Below the pieces are notes generated by a model. The model made no database searches and was not told where the DNA came from. It saw nothing but the letters and a program-made list of their open reading frames with translations. Below are positions 1 through 8,734 of a stretch of 54,167 nucleotides of DNA, piece by piece (the first letter of the stretch is position 1; each line of letters opens with the position of its first letter). The stretch is from Caulobacter sp. (lineage in GTDB: Bacteria; Pseudomonadota; Alphaproteobacteria; Caulobacterales; Caulobacteraceae). Both the position numbers and the translations under genes were made by a program. The DNA is taken from positions 1-54,167 of the forward strand of contig JAHBYC010000016.1 in NCBI GenBank assembly GCA_019636175.1, given 5' to 3'.

Positions 1-32
1 CTCTCCGCTGCGCTGCGGCCGGGATGACGGGG
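1..32. repeat. Partial copy of dispersed palindromic repeat (family A)
   Basis: The window opens inside a repeat whose end matches the right arm of the repeats at 2928-3152: it carries the same GCGGCCGGGATGACGG end after a CTCTCCGCT lead. The other arm would lie upstream of the window. It sits 40 bp past the 3' end of the epoxide hydrolase gene, so it may act as a transcript end; that role is inferred. Confidence 0.7.
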
Positions 33-72
33 GTTGGGTGGCGGGCGGTCCGGTTCTTCCACCCGGGGTTTT

Positions 73-1218
73 TCAGGCCTCCCGCCCCCACGCGCGCACC
101 TCATCGACGAACAACTCCGGCTCCTCCATCGCCGCGAAGTGGCCGCCGGTCTGCATGTCGGTCCAGCGGCTGATGTTGTAGGCGCGGTCGGCCCAGCTTT
201 TCGGCGGGGCGGAATAGAGGGCCTCGCCGGGGAAGTTGGCGAAGGCGGTCGGGGTCTCGCAACGGGTTCCCTCGGGCAGGACCACGCCCCCCTCCTCGAT
301 CAGGCCGCGATAGTACCAGGCGCCGGTCGTGAAGCTGCCGGTCATCACATAGATCATGATGTTGGTCAGCAGCTGGTCCATGGAGAAGACGTCGGTGAAG
401 GCGCGGGTTCGCAGGTCGGCCCAGTCGTGGAAGCGCTCGAGAATCCAGGCGGCCTGGCCGACCGGGTTGCCGGCGCCCAGCCAGGCGACCGACTGGGGCT
501 TGGAGACCTGCAGGCGCAGATAGGCCCCCATCATGTCGCCGGCGGCGTTGGTGCGGGTGATCCAGTCGATCTCGTCCTGGCCTTGCGGCGGGCCAAAGGG
601 GCGCAGGCCGATCATGTTGAGGTGGATGGCGCGGGCGTTCGTACCGTGGTCATGGCCCAGCCAGCTGGTGACCAGGGCCCCCCAGTCGCCGCCCTGGGCC
701 AGATAGGTCTCGTAGCCGAGGACATCGGTCATCAGGCTGTTGAACAGCCGCGCCGTGGCCCGCTGGCCGATCGGGCGGGGCGGCTTTGATGAGAAGCCGA
801 AGCCGGGCAGGGAGGGGATGACCAGATCGAAGGCGTCGGCGGGATCGCCGCCGAAACGCGAGGGGAAGGCCAGCCGCTCGGCGGCGCCCCAGAATTCATA
901 GTGGCTGCCGGGCCAGCCGTGGGTCAGCAGCAGCGGTCGCCGGCCGCCGGCCTCGCCGACGAGGTGGACGAAGTGGAGATCGAAGTCCTCGACCCGGGCG
1001 GTGAACTGCGGGAAGCGGTTCAGCTCGGCGACGGCGGCGCGCCAGTCATACTGGTCGGTCCAGTAGGCGCAGAAATCGCGCAGGAACTGCGGATCGGTCC
1101 CGCAGCCCCAGCCGCCCTCGATGGGGGCGACGGGAAAGGGGTATTCGGCGACCCGGCGCAGGACATCGGCGACGGCGGCCTCGTCCCAGGAGACTTCGAA
1201 CGGCGTTGGCGTGGTCAT
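73..1218 (-). CDS. Epoxide hydrolase, EHN-domain alpha/beta hydrolase
   Basis: The 381-residue product matches the epoxide hydrolase family with an N-terminal EHN domain followed by an alpha/beta-hydrolase fold. Visible motifs are HGWPGS for the oxyanion-hole region, GGDWG holding the nucleophilic Asp, and a C-terminal GHFAAMEEPE with the likely catalytic His. It would open an epoxide to a diol in the cytoplasm; the substrate cannot be told. The start is the ATG in MTTPTPFEV, 7 nt after GGGAGA. A longer open frame continues upstream but has no good ribosome site and runs into the next gene's region. It is transcribed alone, toward the window edge. Confidence 0.85.
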   Translation of the reverse strand: MTTPTPFEVSWDEAAVADVLRRVAEYPFPVAPIEGGWGCGTDPQFLRDFCAYWTDQYDWRAAVAELNRFPQFTARVEDFDLHFVHLVGEAGGRRPLLLTHGWPGSHYEFWGAAERLAFPSRFGGDPADAFDLVIPSLPGFGFSSKPPRPIGQRATARLFNSLMTDVLGYETYLAQGGDWGALVTSWLGHDHGTNARAIHLNMIGLRPFGPPQGQDEIDWITRTNAAGDMMGAYLRLQVSKPQSVAWLGAGNPVGQAAWILERFHDWADLRTRAFTDVFSMDQLLTNIMIYVMTGSFTTGAWYYRGLIEEGGVVLPEGTRCETPTAFANFPGEALYSAPPKSWADRAYNISRWTDMQTGGHFAAMEEPELFVDEVRAWGREA

Positions 1219-1273
1219 GGCGTGTCTCCCGGCGTTTGGGCCATGGGACCCGGGTGACGCGGCGGGCGTCAAG

Positions 1274-1603
1274 CTACTGGGTTCGATAGACCCGCTCGAC
1301 CCGGCAACGGGCCTTGTTGATCTCCACGGTCGGCGATCCGCCAATCCGGCCCTTGGGCTGTGCAAAGTAAAGCAGCACCAGCCCTGGCGCCTTTCTGCGG
1401 CCCGTCGTTCGCAAGAATGCCCGTCCTTCCGGAGAAGCAAGGTCGATCAGGGTCATCGGCCGCGTTGCATCATAGTCCGGATAGGCTCTGGCGATTTCAG
1501 CTCGGGCGACGTCTTCGTAAGCGCAGGCCGTGGCCGGCCCTGAAGTCTGGCATGCTGCAAGCAAGAGGCCCGCCAGGGCTGTGATTGGAACTGGCGAAGT
1601 CAT
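1274..1603 (-). CDS. Small putative lipoprotein, unknown function
   Basis: The 109-residue protein begins with a short hydrophobic signal ending in LLLAAC, a lipobox with Cys18, so it is probably a lipid-anchored periplasmic protein. The mature part is polar with no domain I recognise. The ATG follows GGGAGAGCCCC, a good ribosome site. It lies 55 bp upstream of the epoxide hydrolase on the same strand, so the two may be co-transcribed, but nothing else links them. Confidence 0.65.
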   Translation of the reverse strand: MTSPVPITALAGLLLAACQTSGPATACAYEDVARAEIARAYPDYDATRPMTLIDLASPEGRAFLRTTGRRKAPGLVLLYFAQPKGRIGGSPTVEINKARCRVERVYRTQ

Positions 1604-1660
1604 GGGGCTCTCCCGGCGCTACGTGCATCGGCCAGGATGATGCTCCGGACGTCAACCCAA

Positions 1661-1861
1661 TCCTCCTCCGACCGCAGGGCGGGGGAGGGGGACCGCCGCG
1701 AAGCGGGGGTGGAGGGGGCGGCGCTGGGGATGGGTGTATGCGGCGGTCCGGGTTGGGCCAGAACGCGCCTGATTCTGACGGGCCGGCGCTGCCCCCTCCA
1801 CCACGCGCGTATTCGCGCGTGGTCCCCCTCCCCCAGTCAGCGCTGCGCGCTGGGGGAGGAC
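1661..1861. repeat. Long inverted repeat, family B (G-rich arm / C-rich arm)
   Basis: A left arm (1661-1725) rich in GGGGGAGGGGGACCGC and GGTGGAGGGGGCGGCGC is mirrored by a right arm (1785-1861) with GCGCTGCCCCCTCCACCAC and GGTCCCCCTCCCCC. The arms would fold into a long imperfect hairpin around a variable loop. A second copy is at 11849-12058. This copy begins 9 bp past the stop codon of the oxidoreductase at 1870-2832, as the second does at its own neighbour gene's end, which fits a transcript-end or mRNA-stabilising role (inferred). Confidence 0.85.
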
Positions 1862-1869
1862 TTACTGCT

Positions 1870-2832
1870 TCAGGGAACCATCACCACGCGGCCGACGGCC
1901 TGGCGGCTCTCGATCCAGGCGTGGGCGCCGGCGGCGTCGGAGAGGGGGAACTCGCGGTCGATGACGACCTGCAGTTCGCCCTTCGCACAGTCGCCGATCA
2001 GGGTCTGGATCATGTCGTGGGCGCGGTCGGTCATGATCTCGGCGCCGAGGAAGACGCCGCTGAGGGAGCGGTTGCCGCCCATCAGGCTGGAGACGTCGAC
2101 GACCATCGGCTCGCGCCCGGCGTTGCCGACCATCGACAGGCGGCCGCGATAGCCCAGGCTGGCCAGCGAGCCCTTCAGGGTGGCGCCGCCGACGCTGTCC
2201 ACGACGAGGTTGACCCCCTTGTTGTTGGTCAGGCGCATGACCGCCTCATTGACCGTCTCGGCCCTGTAGTTGATGCCGTGGTCGAGGCCATAGGCCTTGA
2301 GCTTCTCGAGCCGCGCGTCGCTGGAGGCGGTGGCCAGGACCTTGGCGCCGGCGCGCTTGGCCAGCTGGATGGCGGCGATGCCGACGCCGCTGGCGCCGGC
2401 CTGGACCAGCACGGTCTCGCCGGCCTTGAGGCGGCCGAACTCGAACAGGCAGTCATGGGCCGTGCCGAAGGTCACCGGGATGACGGCGGCCTTGCGGATG
2501 TCGAAGCCGTCCGGCACGGGCCAGCAGTTGCGGGCCGGAACCGCGCGCAGTTCGGCATGGCTGCCGAAGCCGTCGACGGTGGCGACCTTCTGGCCGATCT
2601 TCAGGTGATCGACCTCGGAGCCGATCTCGATGATCTCCCCGGCGGCCTGATAGCCGACGACATGGGGATGGTTCACCAGTGCCCCGCCGAAGCGGTTGAG
2701 GGTGTCGCCGCCCTCGATGCTGATCGCCTCGACGCGGATGATCACGCCCTTGGGGTGGCAGACGGGATCGGGAACATCCTCGTACTTCAGGACGGCGGGC
2801 GGACCGTTCTCATAATAGACGGCGGCTTTCAT
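1870..2832 (-). CDS. Zinc-less MDR family quinone-oxidoreductase-like enzyme
   Basis: The 320-residue protein is a medium-chain dehydrogenase/reductase of the quinone oxidoreductase type. The N-terminal GroES-like part (MKAAVYYENGPPAVL, then DPVCHPKGVIIRV) is followed by the Rossmann motif GASGVGIAAIQLAKRAGAKV, which binds NADPH. The catalytic zinc ligands of alcohol dehydrogenases are missing, as expected for this subgroup, which reduces quinones or enones. The ATG follows GGGAGCAAACGCC. It appears to be transcribed alone, with repeats on both sides. The substrate is unknown. Confidence 0.85.
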   Translation of the reverse strand: MKAAVYYENGPPAVLKYEDVPDPVCHPKGVIIRVEAISIEGGDTLNRFGGALVNHPHVVGYQAAGEIIEIGSEVDHLKIGQKVATVDGFGSHAELRAVPARNCWPVPDGFDIRKAAVIPVTFGTAHDCLFEFGRLKAGETVLVQAGASGVGIAAIQLAKRAGAKVLATASSDARLEKLKAYGLDHGINYRAETVNEAVMRLTNNKGVNLVVDSVGGATLKGSLASLGYRGRLSMVGNAGREPMVVDVSSLMGGNRSLSGVFLGAEIMTDRAHDMIQTLIGDCAKGELQVVIDREFPLSDAAGAHAWIESRQAVGRVVMVP

Positions 2833-2927
2833 GGCGTTTGCTCCCTTGTGTCGGGACAAGGGTAGCCGCTGACCGCCTCGCGGCGCCAATCAGAATTCCT
2901 GGCGGGCGCCGCCGACACCCTGCGTCC

Positions 2928-3152
2928 GTCATCCCGGACGCCCGGAGGGCGAGCCGGGAGCCAGAGGGGACGGAGCGGGTCTTGGACGCAGCTTTGCGGC
3001 CGGCGCGCTGCACCCCTGGGTCCCGGCTCTCCGCTTCGCTGCGGCCGGGATGACGGGAGTGAGGGTGACGGGAATGCGGGGGATGGCCGTGCGACTGGCG
3101 CGCTGCACCCCTGGGTCCCGGCTCTCCGCTTCGCTGCGGCCGGGATGACGGG
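2928..3152. repeat. Family A repeat with 56-bp perfect direct duplication
   Basis: An arm at 2928-2968 (CGTCATCCCGGACGCCCGG) is the inverse of the arms ending GGCCGGGATGACGGG. The right arm appears twice: 3002-3057 and 3097-3152 are identical over 56 bp with a 95-bp period, so the unit was locally duplicated. The array fills most of the 325-bp gap between the oxidoreductase and the His-rich protein gene, and its end lies only 5 bp from the latter's stop codon. I see no gene in this gap. Confidence 0.85.
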
Positions 3153-3157
3153 GGAGA

Positions 3158-4066
3158 TCAGTGACCGTGGCTGTCGGCGTGGCCGCCGCCGGCGTGGGTG
3201 GCGTGGGGGGCGGCGTGGGCGTGGTCTTCGGGGGGACCGGCGACGGCCTTGGGGAAGGCGCCGGACTGGCTCCAGCCGGGCTGTTCAAAGCCCTGGTCGG
3301 CGACCTGCCACAGGAGCTGGACGTAGCGCTGGGCCATCTCGCTGGTCACGGCGGAAGCGTCGATCTTTTCGGTCAGAACCTCGGTCATGCCCGAATCCCT
3401 GGCGGCGTTGACCGTGCTGCGCAGCAGCAGGCCCTTTTTCTGCAGCTTCTCGATGCGCTCGGCGAAGGTGGGCTTCTTTTCCTGCGGCTTGCCCCAGCCG
3501 AACAGGCCGCCGCCGGAGCGGCCGCGCTCGCCGGGGTCCTTGTCGGCCTTGGCCTTGGCCTCCAGCTCCTTGAGCAGCACGCCCATCAGCTTGTTGCAGC
3601 CGCTGACCACGACATAGGCGGCCTGTTCGGCCTGGGCGGCGTCCCACAGGGGCTTGAAGCCGTCGCGGAAGACTTCCGGCGTGGCCTTGCTGAAGCGCGG
3701 GGCGGGAGCCGGGCCGTGGTGGGCGTGAGCCTTGTTGGCCGCCGGTTCGCCCAGCGGCTTGCCGCAGACCGGGCAGGGCGAGCCCGCGGGTGGGGGATTG
3801 TTGATCACCGTGACGGAGCTGACCGGCAGACCGACCGGCTGCTGGCCGACCACCACCGAGGAGCCGACGGGGGAATAGACGCCGCCGGCGGTGACCGCCC
3901 CGGCCGGAGAGGTGTAGGTGACAGGCGCGCCGGGGACGCCGACCGTCACCGACTGCGGGGGGGCGTAGGGAACCGGCGTGGCGACAGGGGTTTCGTGGCC
4001 CGCATCGTGCGGCGCGCCCTCCCGCTCATAGCGGCTGTCGATCGAGCAGCGAGGCGTCTCGCTCAT
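3158..4066 (-). CDS. Hypothetical protein with one CxxC motif and His-rich tail
   Basis: I do not recognise this 302-residue protein. After a Pro/Val-rich, low-complexity N-terminal third comes a single zinc-ribbon-like CPVCGKPLG near residue 102. The middle (about residues 125-265) is predicted mostly helical and ends in a Lys-rich stretch, KKPTFAERIEKLQKKG. The last 25 residues are rich in His (HAHAAPHATHAGGGHADSHGH region), suggesting metal binding. No signal peptide is seen, so it is probably cytoplasmic. The ATG follows GGGGAG at a 9-nt spacing. It is divergent from prfA, with about 270 bp between them. Confidence 0.7.
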   Translation of the reverse strand: MSETPRCSIDSRYEREGAPHDAGHETPVATPVPYAPPQSVTVGVPGAPVTYTSPAGAVTAGGVYSPVGSSVVVGQQPVGLPVSSVTVINNPPPAGSPCPVCGKPLGEPAANKAHAHHGPAPAPRFSKATPEVFRDGFKPLWDAAQAEQAAYVVVSGCNKLMGVLLKELEAKAKADKDPGERGRSGGGLFGWGKPQEKKPTFAERIEKLQKKGLLLRSTVNAARDSGMTEVLTEKIDASAVTSEMAQRYVQLLWQVADQGFEQPGWSQSGAFPKAVAGPPEDHAHAAPHATHAGGGHADSHGH

Positions 4067-4220
4067 GTCAGATCGCTCCCCGTTCCCCTGGCCGTCGCCC
4101 GATCCATAACACTCTACCCCCGGATAACATGGTTAACGAAACCCCGGGACGGCGAGTTTGGCAAGAGGATTGGCGTCCGGCGACGGAGAAGAGTAGAGGA
4201 TGCGGCCCCTGGAGCACGCA

Positions 4221-4241
4221 CGGTTTGACGGCCTCAAACCG
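4221..4241 (+). promoter_or_regulatory. Perfect 8-bp-arm hairpin in the prfA leader region
   Basis: CGGTTTGA, a 5-base loop and TCAAACCG form a perfect stem about 95 nt before the prfA start. A run of five T lies 12 nt further on. It could be an attenuator or a protein-binding dyad; the distance to the T-run makes a simple terminator doubtful. Confidence 0.3.
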
Positions 4242-4334
4242 CGCTGCTTCGGGTTTTTCGTTGTCGCGCGTCGGGTCCGGTCGCCGGTTGCCGCCCAGAG
4301 GAACGCGCATACTGAACCACGGAGTGTTGCTCTC

Positions 4335-5405
4335 TTGCGTCTCCCCCAGGCCCGTCTCGATCAGGTGCTCGACCGCTTCCGCGAGGTGGAGGCGCGCATG
4401 GGCGCGGCTACCGACGGGCCGGAAATCGTCAAGCTTTCCAAGGAACATGCCGAGCTCAAGCCGGTGGCCGACGCGGTCGCGGGCCTGGAAAAGGCCCGCG
4501 CCGAACTGCCGGAACTGGAGGCCATGGCGGGCGATCCCGACCCGGACATCTCCGAACTGGCCCGCGACGAACTGGAGCGGCTGCAGGACCGCCTGCCGGA
4601 CATGGAGCGCGAGCTGGCCCTGATGCTGGCCCCGCGCGACAAGGACGAGAACGCCAGCGCCATCCTGGAAATCCGCGCCGGCACCGGCGGCGACGAGGCG
4701 GCCCTGTTCGCCGGCGACCTGTTCCGCATGTACGCCCGCTACGCCCAGCTGCATGGCTGGAAGGTCGATATCGACAGCATCTCCGAGGGCGAGATGGGCG
4801 GCTACAAGGAAATCATCGCCTCGGTGAGCGGCGAGGGCGTGTTCGGCCGGCTGAAGTTCGAGAGCGGGGTTCACCGGGTGCAGCGGGTGCCGGCGACCGA
4901 GAGCCAGGGGCGGATTCACACCAGCGCCGCCACCGTGGCCGTTCTGCCCGAGGCCGAGGACGTCGAGATCGAGATCAACGAGAGCGACCTGCGCATCGAC
5001 ACCTTCCGCTCGTCGGGGGCCGGCGGCCAGCACGTCAACAAGACCGACTCGGCGGTGCGCATCACCCACATCCCGACCGGGGTGGTGGTGACCAGCTCGG
5101 AGAAGAGCCAGCACGAGAACCGCCGCAAGGCGATGAAGAACCTCAAGGCCCGGCTCTACGACATGCAGCGCCAGTCGCTGGACGACGCCCGGTCGGAGGC
5201 CCGCAAGAGCCAGGTGGGCAGCGGCGACCGCTCAGAGCGGATCCGCACCTACAACTTCCCGCAGGGCCGGGTGACCGATCACCGCATCAACCTGACCCTC
5301 TACAACCTCGAACGGATCATGCCGGGCGACGCCCTGGACGACATCATCAACCCGCTGATCGCCGAGGATCAGGCGGCCAGGCTGTCGGCGCTGGAAGAGG
5401 GCTGA
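4335..5405 (+). CDS. prfA: Peptide chain release factor 1
   Basis: Release factor 1 reads UAA and UAG stop codons in the ribosomal A site and triggers peptide release. The conserved GGQ tripeptide that reaches the peptidyl-transferase centre is at residues 230-232, inside [20 protein letters not shown]. The start is set at TTG ([11 protein letters not shown]), 10 nt after GGAG at 4321, giving 356 residues, a normal RF1 length. The open frame extends upstream without family similarity. In many bacteria prmC directly follows prfA; here two unrelated genes and a repeat lie between them. Confidence 0.96.
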   Translation: MRLPQARLDQVLDRFREVEARMGAATDGPEIVKLSKEHAELKPVADAVAGLEKARAELPELEAMAGDPDPDISELARDELERLQDRLPDMERELALMLAPRDKDENASAILEIRAGTGGDEAALFAGDLFRMYARYAQLHGWKVDIDSISEGEMGGYKEIIASVSGEGVFGRLKFESGVHRVQRVPATESQGRIHTSAATVAVLPEAEDVEIEINESDLRIDTFRSSGAGGQHVNKTDSAVRITHIPTGVVVTSSEKSQHENRRKAMKNLKARLYDMQRQSLDDARSEARKSQVGSGDRSERIRTYNFPQGRVTDHRINLTLYNLERIMPGDALDDIINPLIAEDQAARLSALEEG

Positions 5406-5452
5406 GAACCAGGAAGGGCCAGGGCCGATCGGACTTTGGCAGATCACAGAAT

Positions 5453-5585
5453 TCCGCTCTTCCCGGCGAAGGCCGGGATCCATTCTCAGTCGCTGGGTCG
5501 GCCGAATTTTTCTGAACCACAAGCGCTCAGTCGGCTGGGCCCCGGCTTTGGCTGGCGCCGCCCTGCGGGTCGCCGGGGTGAGCGG
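5453..5585. repeat. Family C palindromic repeat (CCGCTC…GAGCGG)
   Basis: The left arm CCGCTCTTCCCGGCGAAGG and the right arm ending CGCCGGGGTGAGCGG are inverted versions of each other; the right arm carries extra bases. The full form is at 51603-51729 and a partial copy at 18677-18759. It lies between the convergent prfA and YihY genes, where it could serve as a two-way transcript end. Confidence 0.8.
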
Positions 5586-5599
5586 ACGATGAATCGAAG

Positions 5600-6817
5600 C
5601 TATCGACCGCCCCGCCGGGTTATCTGTCTCCAGACGCCTTCCACCGCTTCCACGCCGCCGGCGATCGTTTCGCCGAAGGCCATCCGCTGGCCGACCGTGT
5701 CGGCCATCTGGGCGCCGCGTTCGCCCATGGGCAGGGCCGGGCCGGTGGTGGAATCCTCGGCGGTCTGGTGTTCGATCTCGGCGTTGAGCTCGGCGCCGAT
5801 CAGGATGATCAGGATCGATAACCACACCCAGACCATGAAGGCGATCACCGCGCCGAGGGGGCCGTAGGTGGCGTCGAAGGGGGCGACGGTATTGAGGTAG
5901 AAGGAAAATCCCAGCGAGCCGCCGATCCACATCAGCGAGGCGGCGACGGCTCCCCAGGTCAGCCAGCGCCACCGGGCCCGCGCCCGGGAAGGGCCGATCC
6001 GGTAGAGCAGGGTGAAGGCCAGGGCGGCCAGGGCCAGGACCAGCAGCCAGCGCAGCGGCCCCCAGATGGCCAGCACCTCGGAGAGGCCCATGGCCTTCAA
6101 GGCGATCGGCAGGGCGACCAGAACCGCGGCGACCGTGACCAGGAACACCAGCGCGCCGAAGGTGCAGACGTAGGAGATGGCGGTCTGGCGAAAGAAGGGC
6201 CGCCGTTCCAGCTCGTCATAGGCGTCGTTGAGGCCCTCGAACAGGGCGCGCATGCCGGCGTTGGCGCTCCACACCGAGACCAGCAGGCTGACGATCAGGG
6301 CGATGGTCAGCTTGCCGTCCTGCTGGCCGGCCAGCCGCAGCATCTGGTCGCCGACGATCTGCACCGCGCTGGTCGGGAAGACGCCGCTCATCTGGGCCAG
6401 CTGGGCCTGGACGGTGGCGACGTCGGCGAACAGGCCATAGAGGGAGACGAAGGCGGCGATGGCCGGGAAGATGGCCAGCAGGGCGTAGAAGGTGACCCCG
6501 CCGGCGACGCTGGGCAGGCGATCGACGAAGATCTCCTGGCCGACCCGCCAGAGGATGTCGCGCCAGCCCTTGAGGGGAATCTGCGAGGGATGGCGGGCGG
6601 TGCGGCCGCGACCGGGTTCGGCGGCCTCGAAGCCCGCAGGGTTCATCACCCGGTCGTCCGACAGGCCGATCTTAGAAGGCGGCACCGCGATGGCGACCTG
6701 GCCGCGCGGCCACAGGCCGATGGCGGCGGTCAGGACGATCCAGGGCAGCAGTTGATAGGGCCGCTGGCGCAGCCATCGAACCACCGCTCTTCCCCGTTCC
6801 CCCTGGCCGTCCGACAT
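5600..6817 (-). CDS. YihY/virulence factor BrkB family membrane protein
   Basis: The 405-residue integral membrane protein has the YihY/BrkB layout: one hydrophobic segment near residues 20-40, then a conserved region with FYALLAIFPAIAAFVSLYG and four or five more membrane helices, ending in FMVWVWLSILIILIGAELNAE, typical of the family C-terminus. The function of the family is not settled; older claims of RNase BN activity were withdrawn. The ATG (MSDGQGERG) sits after GGAGGATGCGGA, an excellent ribosome site. It is divergent from the MOSC gene and convergent with prfA. Confidence 0.9.
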   Translation of the reverse strand: MSDGQGERGRAVVRWLRQRPYQLLPWIVLTAAIGLWPRGQVAIAVPPSKIGLSDDRVMNPAGFEAAEPGRGRTARHPSQIPLKGWRDILWRVGQEIFVDRLPSVAGGVTFYALLAIFPAIAAFVSLYGLFADVATVQAQLAQMSGVFPTSAVQIVGDQMLRLAGQQDGKLTIALIVSLLVSVWSANAGMRALFEGLNDAYDELERRPFFRQTAISYVCTFGALVFLVTVAAVLVALPIALKAMGLSEVLAIWGPLRWLLVLALAALAFTLLYRIGPSRARARWRWLTWGAVAASLMWIGGSLGFSFYLNTVAPFDATYGPLGAVIAFMVWVWLSILIILIGAELNAEIEHQTAEDSTTGPALPMGERGAQMADTVGQRMAFGETIAGGVEAVEGVWRQITRRGGR

Positions 6818-6893
6818 TCCGCATCCTCCGTCGATGAAACCCGCGGACCGGCCGGGGGTTGCGGCGGGGATCGACGTTTGGCAGTGGAGCCGG

Positions 6894-7658
6894 ATGCAAG
6901 CCACGATCGCCGGCCTCTATCGCCACCCCGTCAAGGGCTACACGCCCGAGCGGCTGGAGCAGGCCGTGCTGACCGCCGGGGCCTGCTTTCCCTGCGACCG
7001 GCTCTATGCGGTGGAAAACGGGCCCAGCGGCTTTGACCCCGCCGCGCCGGCCCACGTCTCCAAGTCTCGGTTCACGGTGCTGGCCAGGATGGCTGACGTG
7101 GCGCGCGCCAGGACCGCCTATGACGAGGCGAGCGGCGTCTTCACCGCGACGGCCGACGGACTGGCGGCGTTTTCCGGCGACCTGCGGGGGGAAGAGGGCA
7201 AGGCCGGTCTGGCCGCTTGGCTGACGGCCCTGCTCGGCCAGGAGGCGACCGGGCCGCTGCGGGTCATCGAGGGGCCCGGCGCCCACCGGTTCATGGACCA
7301 TCCGCTGGGGCACGTCTCGATCATCAACCTGGCCAGCGTGCGCGATCTCGCCGCGAAGATCGGCCGGCCGGTCGACCCGCTGCGTTTCCGCGCCAACCTC
7401 TATGTCGAGGGCTGGGCGCCGTGGGTCGAGAATGACTGGGTCGATCGCGAGCTGATGGTCGGCGCCGCGCGGACCCGGGTGTACAAGCCCATCGTCCGCT
7501 GCGCGGCGACGCAGGTCGATCCGGTGACGGCGCAAAGGGACATCGATGTCCCCGCCGCCCTGTTCGAGCACTATGGCCACACCCTGTGCGGCATCTATGT
7601 GCATGTCGCCGAGGGCGGCGTGGTGAGAGACGGCGACAGCGTGGAGCCAAGATCATGA
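6894..7658 (+). CDS. MOSC domain protein, molybdenum-cofactor binding type
   Basis: The 254-residue protein has an N-terminal MOSC beta-barrel (IAGLYRHPVKGYTPERL) and a C-terminal MOSC domain with the conserved Cys in IVRCAATQVDP followed by a GHTLCGIY end. MOSC proteins carry sulfur on Cys or bind molybdenum cofactor, as in mARC and YiiM enzymes. The start is placed at MQATIAGLY; an upstream in-frame ATG at 6834 lacks family similarity. Its TGA overlaps the prmC ATG by four bases (ATGA), so the two are translationally coupled. Confidence 0.88.
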   Translation: MQATIAGLYRHPVKGYTPERLEQAVLTAGACFPCDRLYAVENGPSGFDPAAPAHVSKSRFTVLARMADVARARTAYDEASGVFTATADGLAAFSGDLRGEEGKAGLAAWLTALLGQEATGPLRVIEGPGAHRFMDHPLGHVSIINLASVRDLAAKIGRPVDPLRFRANLYVEGWAPWVENDWVDRELMVGAARTRVYKPIVRCAATQVDPVTAQRDIDVPAALFEHYGHTLCGIYVHVAEGGVVRDGDSVEPRS

Positions 7659-8521
7659 GCACCCTGGTTTCCGCCTGGAAGGACGCCCAGACGAGGTTGA
7701 AGGCGGCGGGGGTCGATCAGCCGTCGATCGACGCCCGGCTGATGCTGGAGGCCGCCACCGGCGCCAGCCGCATGGACATCCTGACCGATCCCTACCGCGA
7801 GCTGACGGCCGAGCAGCAGGCCACCTTCGACGACTACATCGCCCGCCGCGCCCGGCGTCAGCCGGTCAGCCATATTCTGGGCCGCAAGGGGTTCTGGAAG
7901 ATCATGCTGTCGGTGACGCCCGACGTGCTGACGCCGCGCCCGGACACCGAGAGCATCCTCGATGTGGTGCTGCCGGCCTTCCCGGAGACCATGGCCTTCT
8001 CGCTGCTGGATCTGGGCGTCGGCTCGGGGGCCATCATGCTGGCCATTCTGGCCGAGCGGCCGGCGGCGAAGGCGCTGGGCATCGACAGCTCCTCGGAAGC
8101 CCTGGCCGTGGCGCGGGAGAACGCGGCCAATCTCGACCTCAACAACCGCGCCGCCTTCCTGCACGGCGACTGGACCACGGGCCTGGGCGACGCCAGCTTC
8201 GATGTGGTGGTTTCCAACCCGCCCTACATCCCCACCGCCGACATCGAGGGGCTGGACCCCGAGGTGCGCGATCATGAGCCGCGGCTGGCGCTGGACGGCG
8301 GCGAGGACGGGCTGGACGCCTACCGCGAGCTGGCCCCGGAAATCCTGCGGGTGCTCAAGCCCGGCGGCCTGTTCGCCGTCGAGATCGGCCACGATCAATC
8401 GGCGGCGGTGGAGGCGCTGTTCAAGGCCGCCGGCGCCGACGCGGTGCGCACGGTGAAGGACCTCGCCGAACGCGACCGGGTCGTGACCGGGTTCAAAAAC
8501 CCCTTGGAAACAGGCGTCTGA
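7655..8521 (+). CDS. prmC: Peptide chain release factor N5-glutamine methyltransferase
   Basis: PrmC (HemK) methylates the Gln of the GGQ motif in release factors, raising termination efficiency. The 288-residue product has an N-terminal helical release-factor-binding domain and a Rossmann methyltransferase with SAM motif LDLGVGSG at residues 118-125 and the signature NPPY at 188-191. It starts at the ATG overlapping the MOSC stop. Its partner prfA lies 2.2 kb upstream on the same strand but is separated by a convergent gene, so the two cannot form a simple operon here. Confidence 0.95.
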   Translation: MSTLVSAWKDAQTRLKAAGVDQPSIDARLMLEAATGASRMDILTDPYRELTAEQQATFDDYIARRARRQPVSHILGRKGFWKIMLSVTPDVLTPRPDTESILDVVLPAFPETMAFSLLDLGVGSGAIMLAILAERPAAKALGIDSSSEALAVARENAANLDLNNRAAFLHGDWTTGLGDASFDVVVSNPPYIPTADIEGLDPEVRDHEPRLALDGGEDGLDAYRELAPEILRVLKPGGLFAVEIGHDQSAAVEALFKAAGADAVRTVKDLAERDRVVTGFKNPLETGV

Positions 8522-8734
8522 CAGGTTACATCCTGACTCGTTCCCACTCAGAAAGCCGTCCGGGGTGAAACCCAAGCGGCGGGCGCGCGGGCCGCAAGGT
8601 CAGCCAAAGGCCGCGAGCCGGGTAGGAACTCAAGGAACAGCCTTTTCTGAAACAGGACAGAGACGGACCAAAGCGTCCGACCAGGTCTCCAGAGCCATAC
8701 AGGGTCGCAACCTGCGCCCGGCCACAGGATTATC

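Noticed and set aside
4129-4623. Possible small gene or leader peptide upstream of prfA
   Set aside because: The frame begins at an ATG with no ribosome site and then runs out of frame through the prfA coding region. It has no similarity that I recognise.
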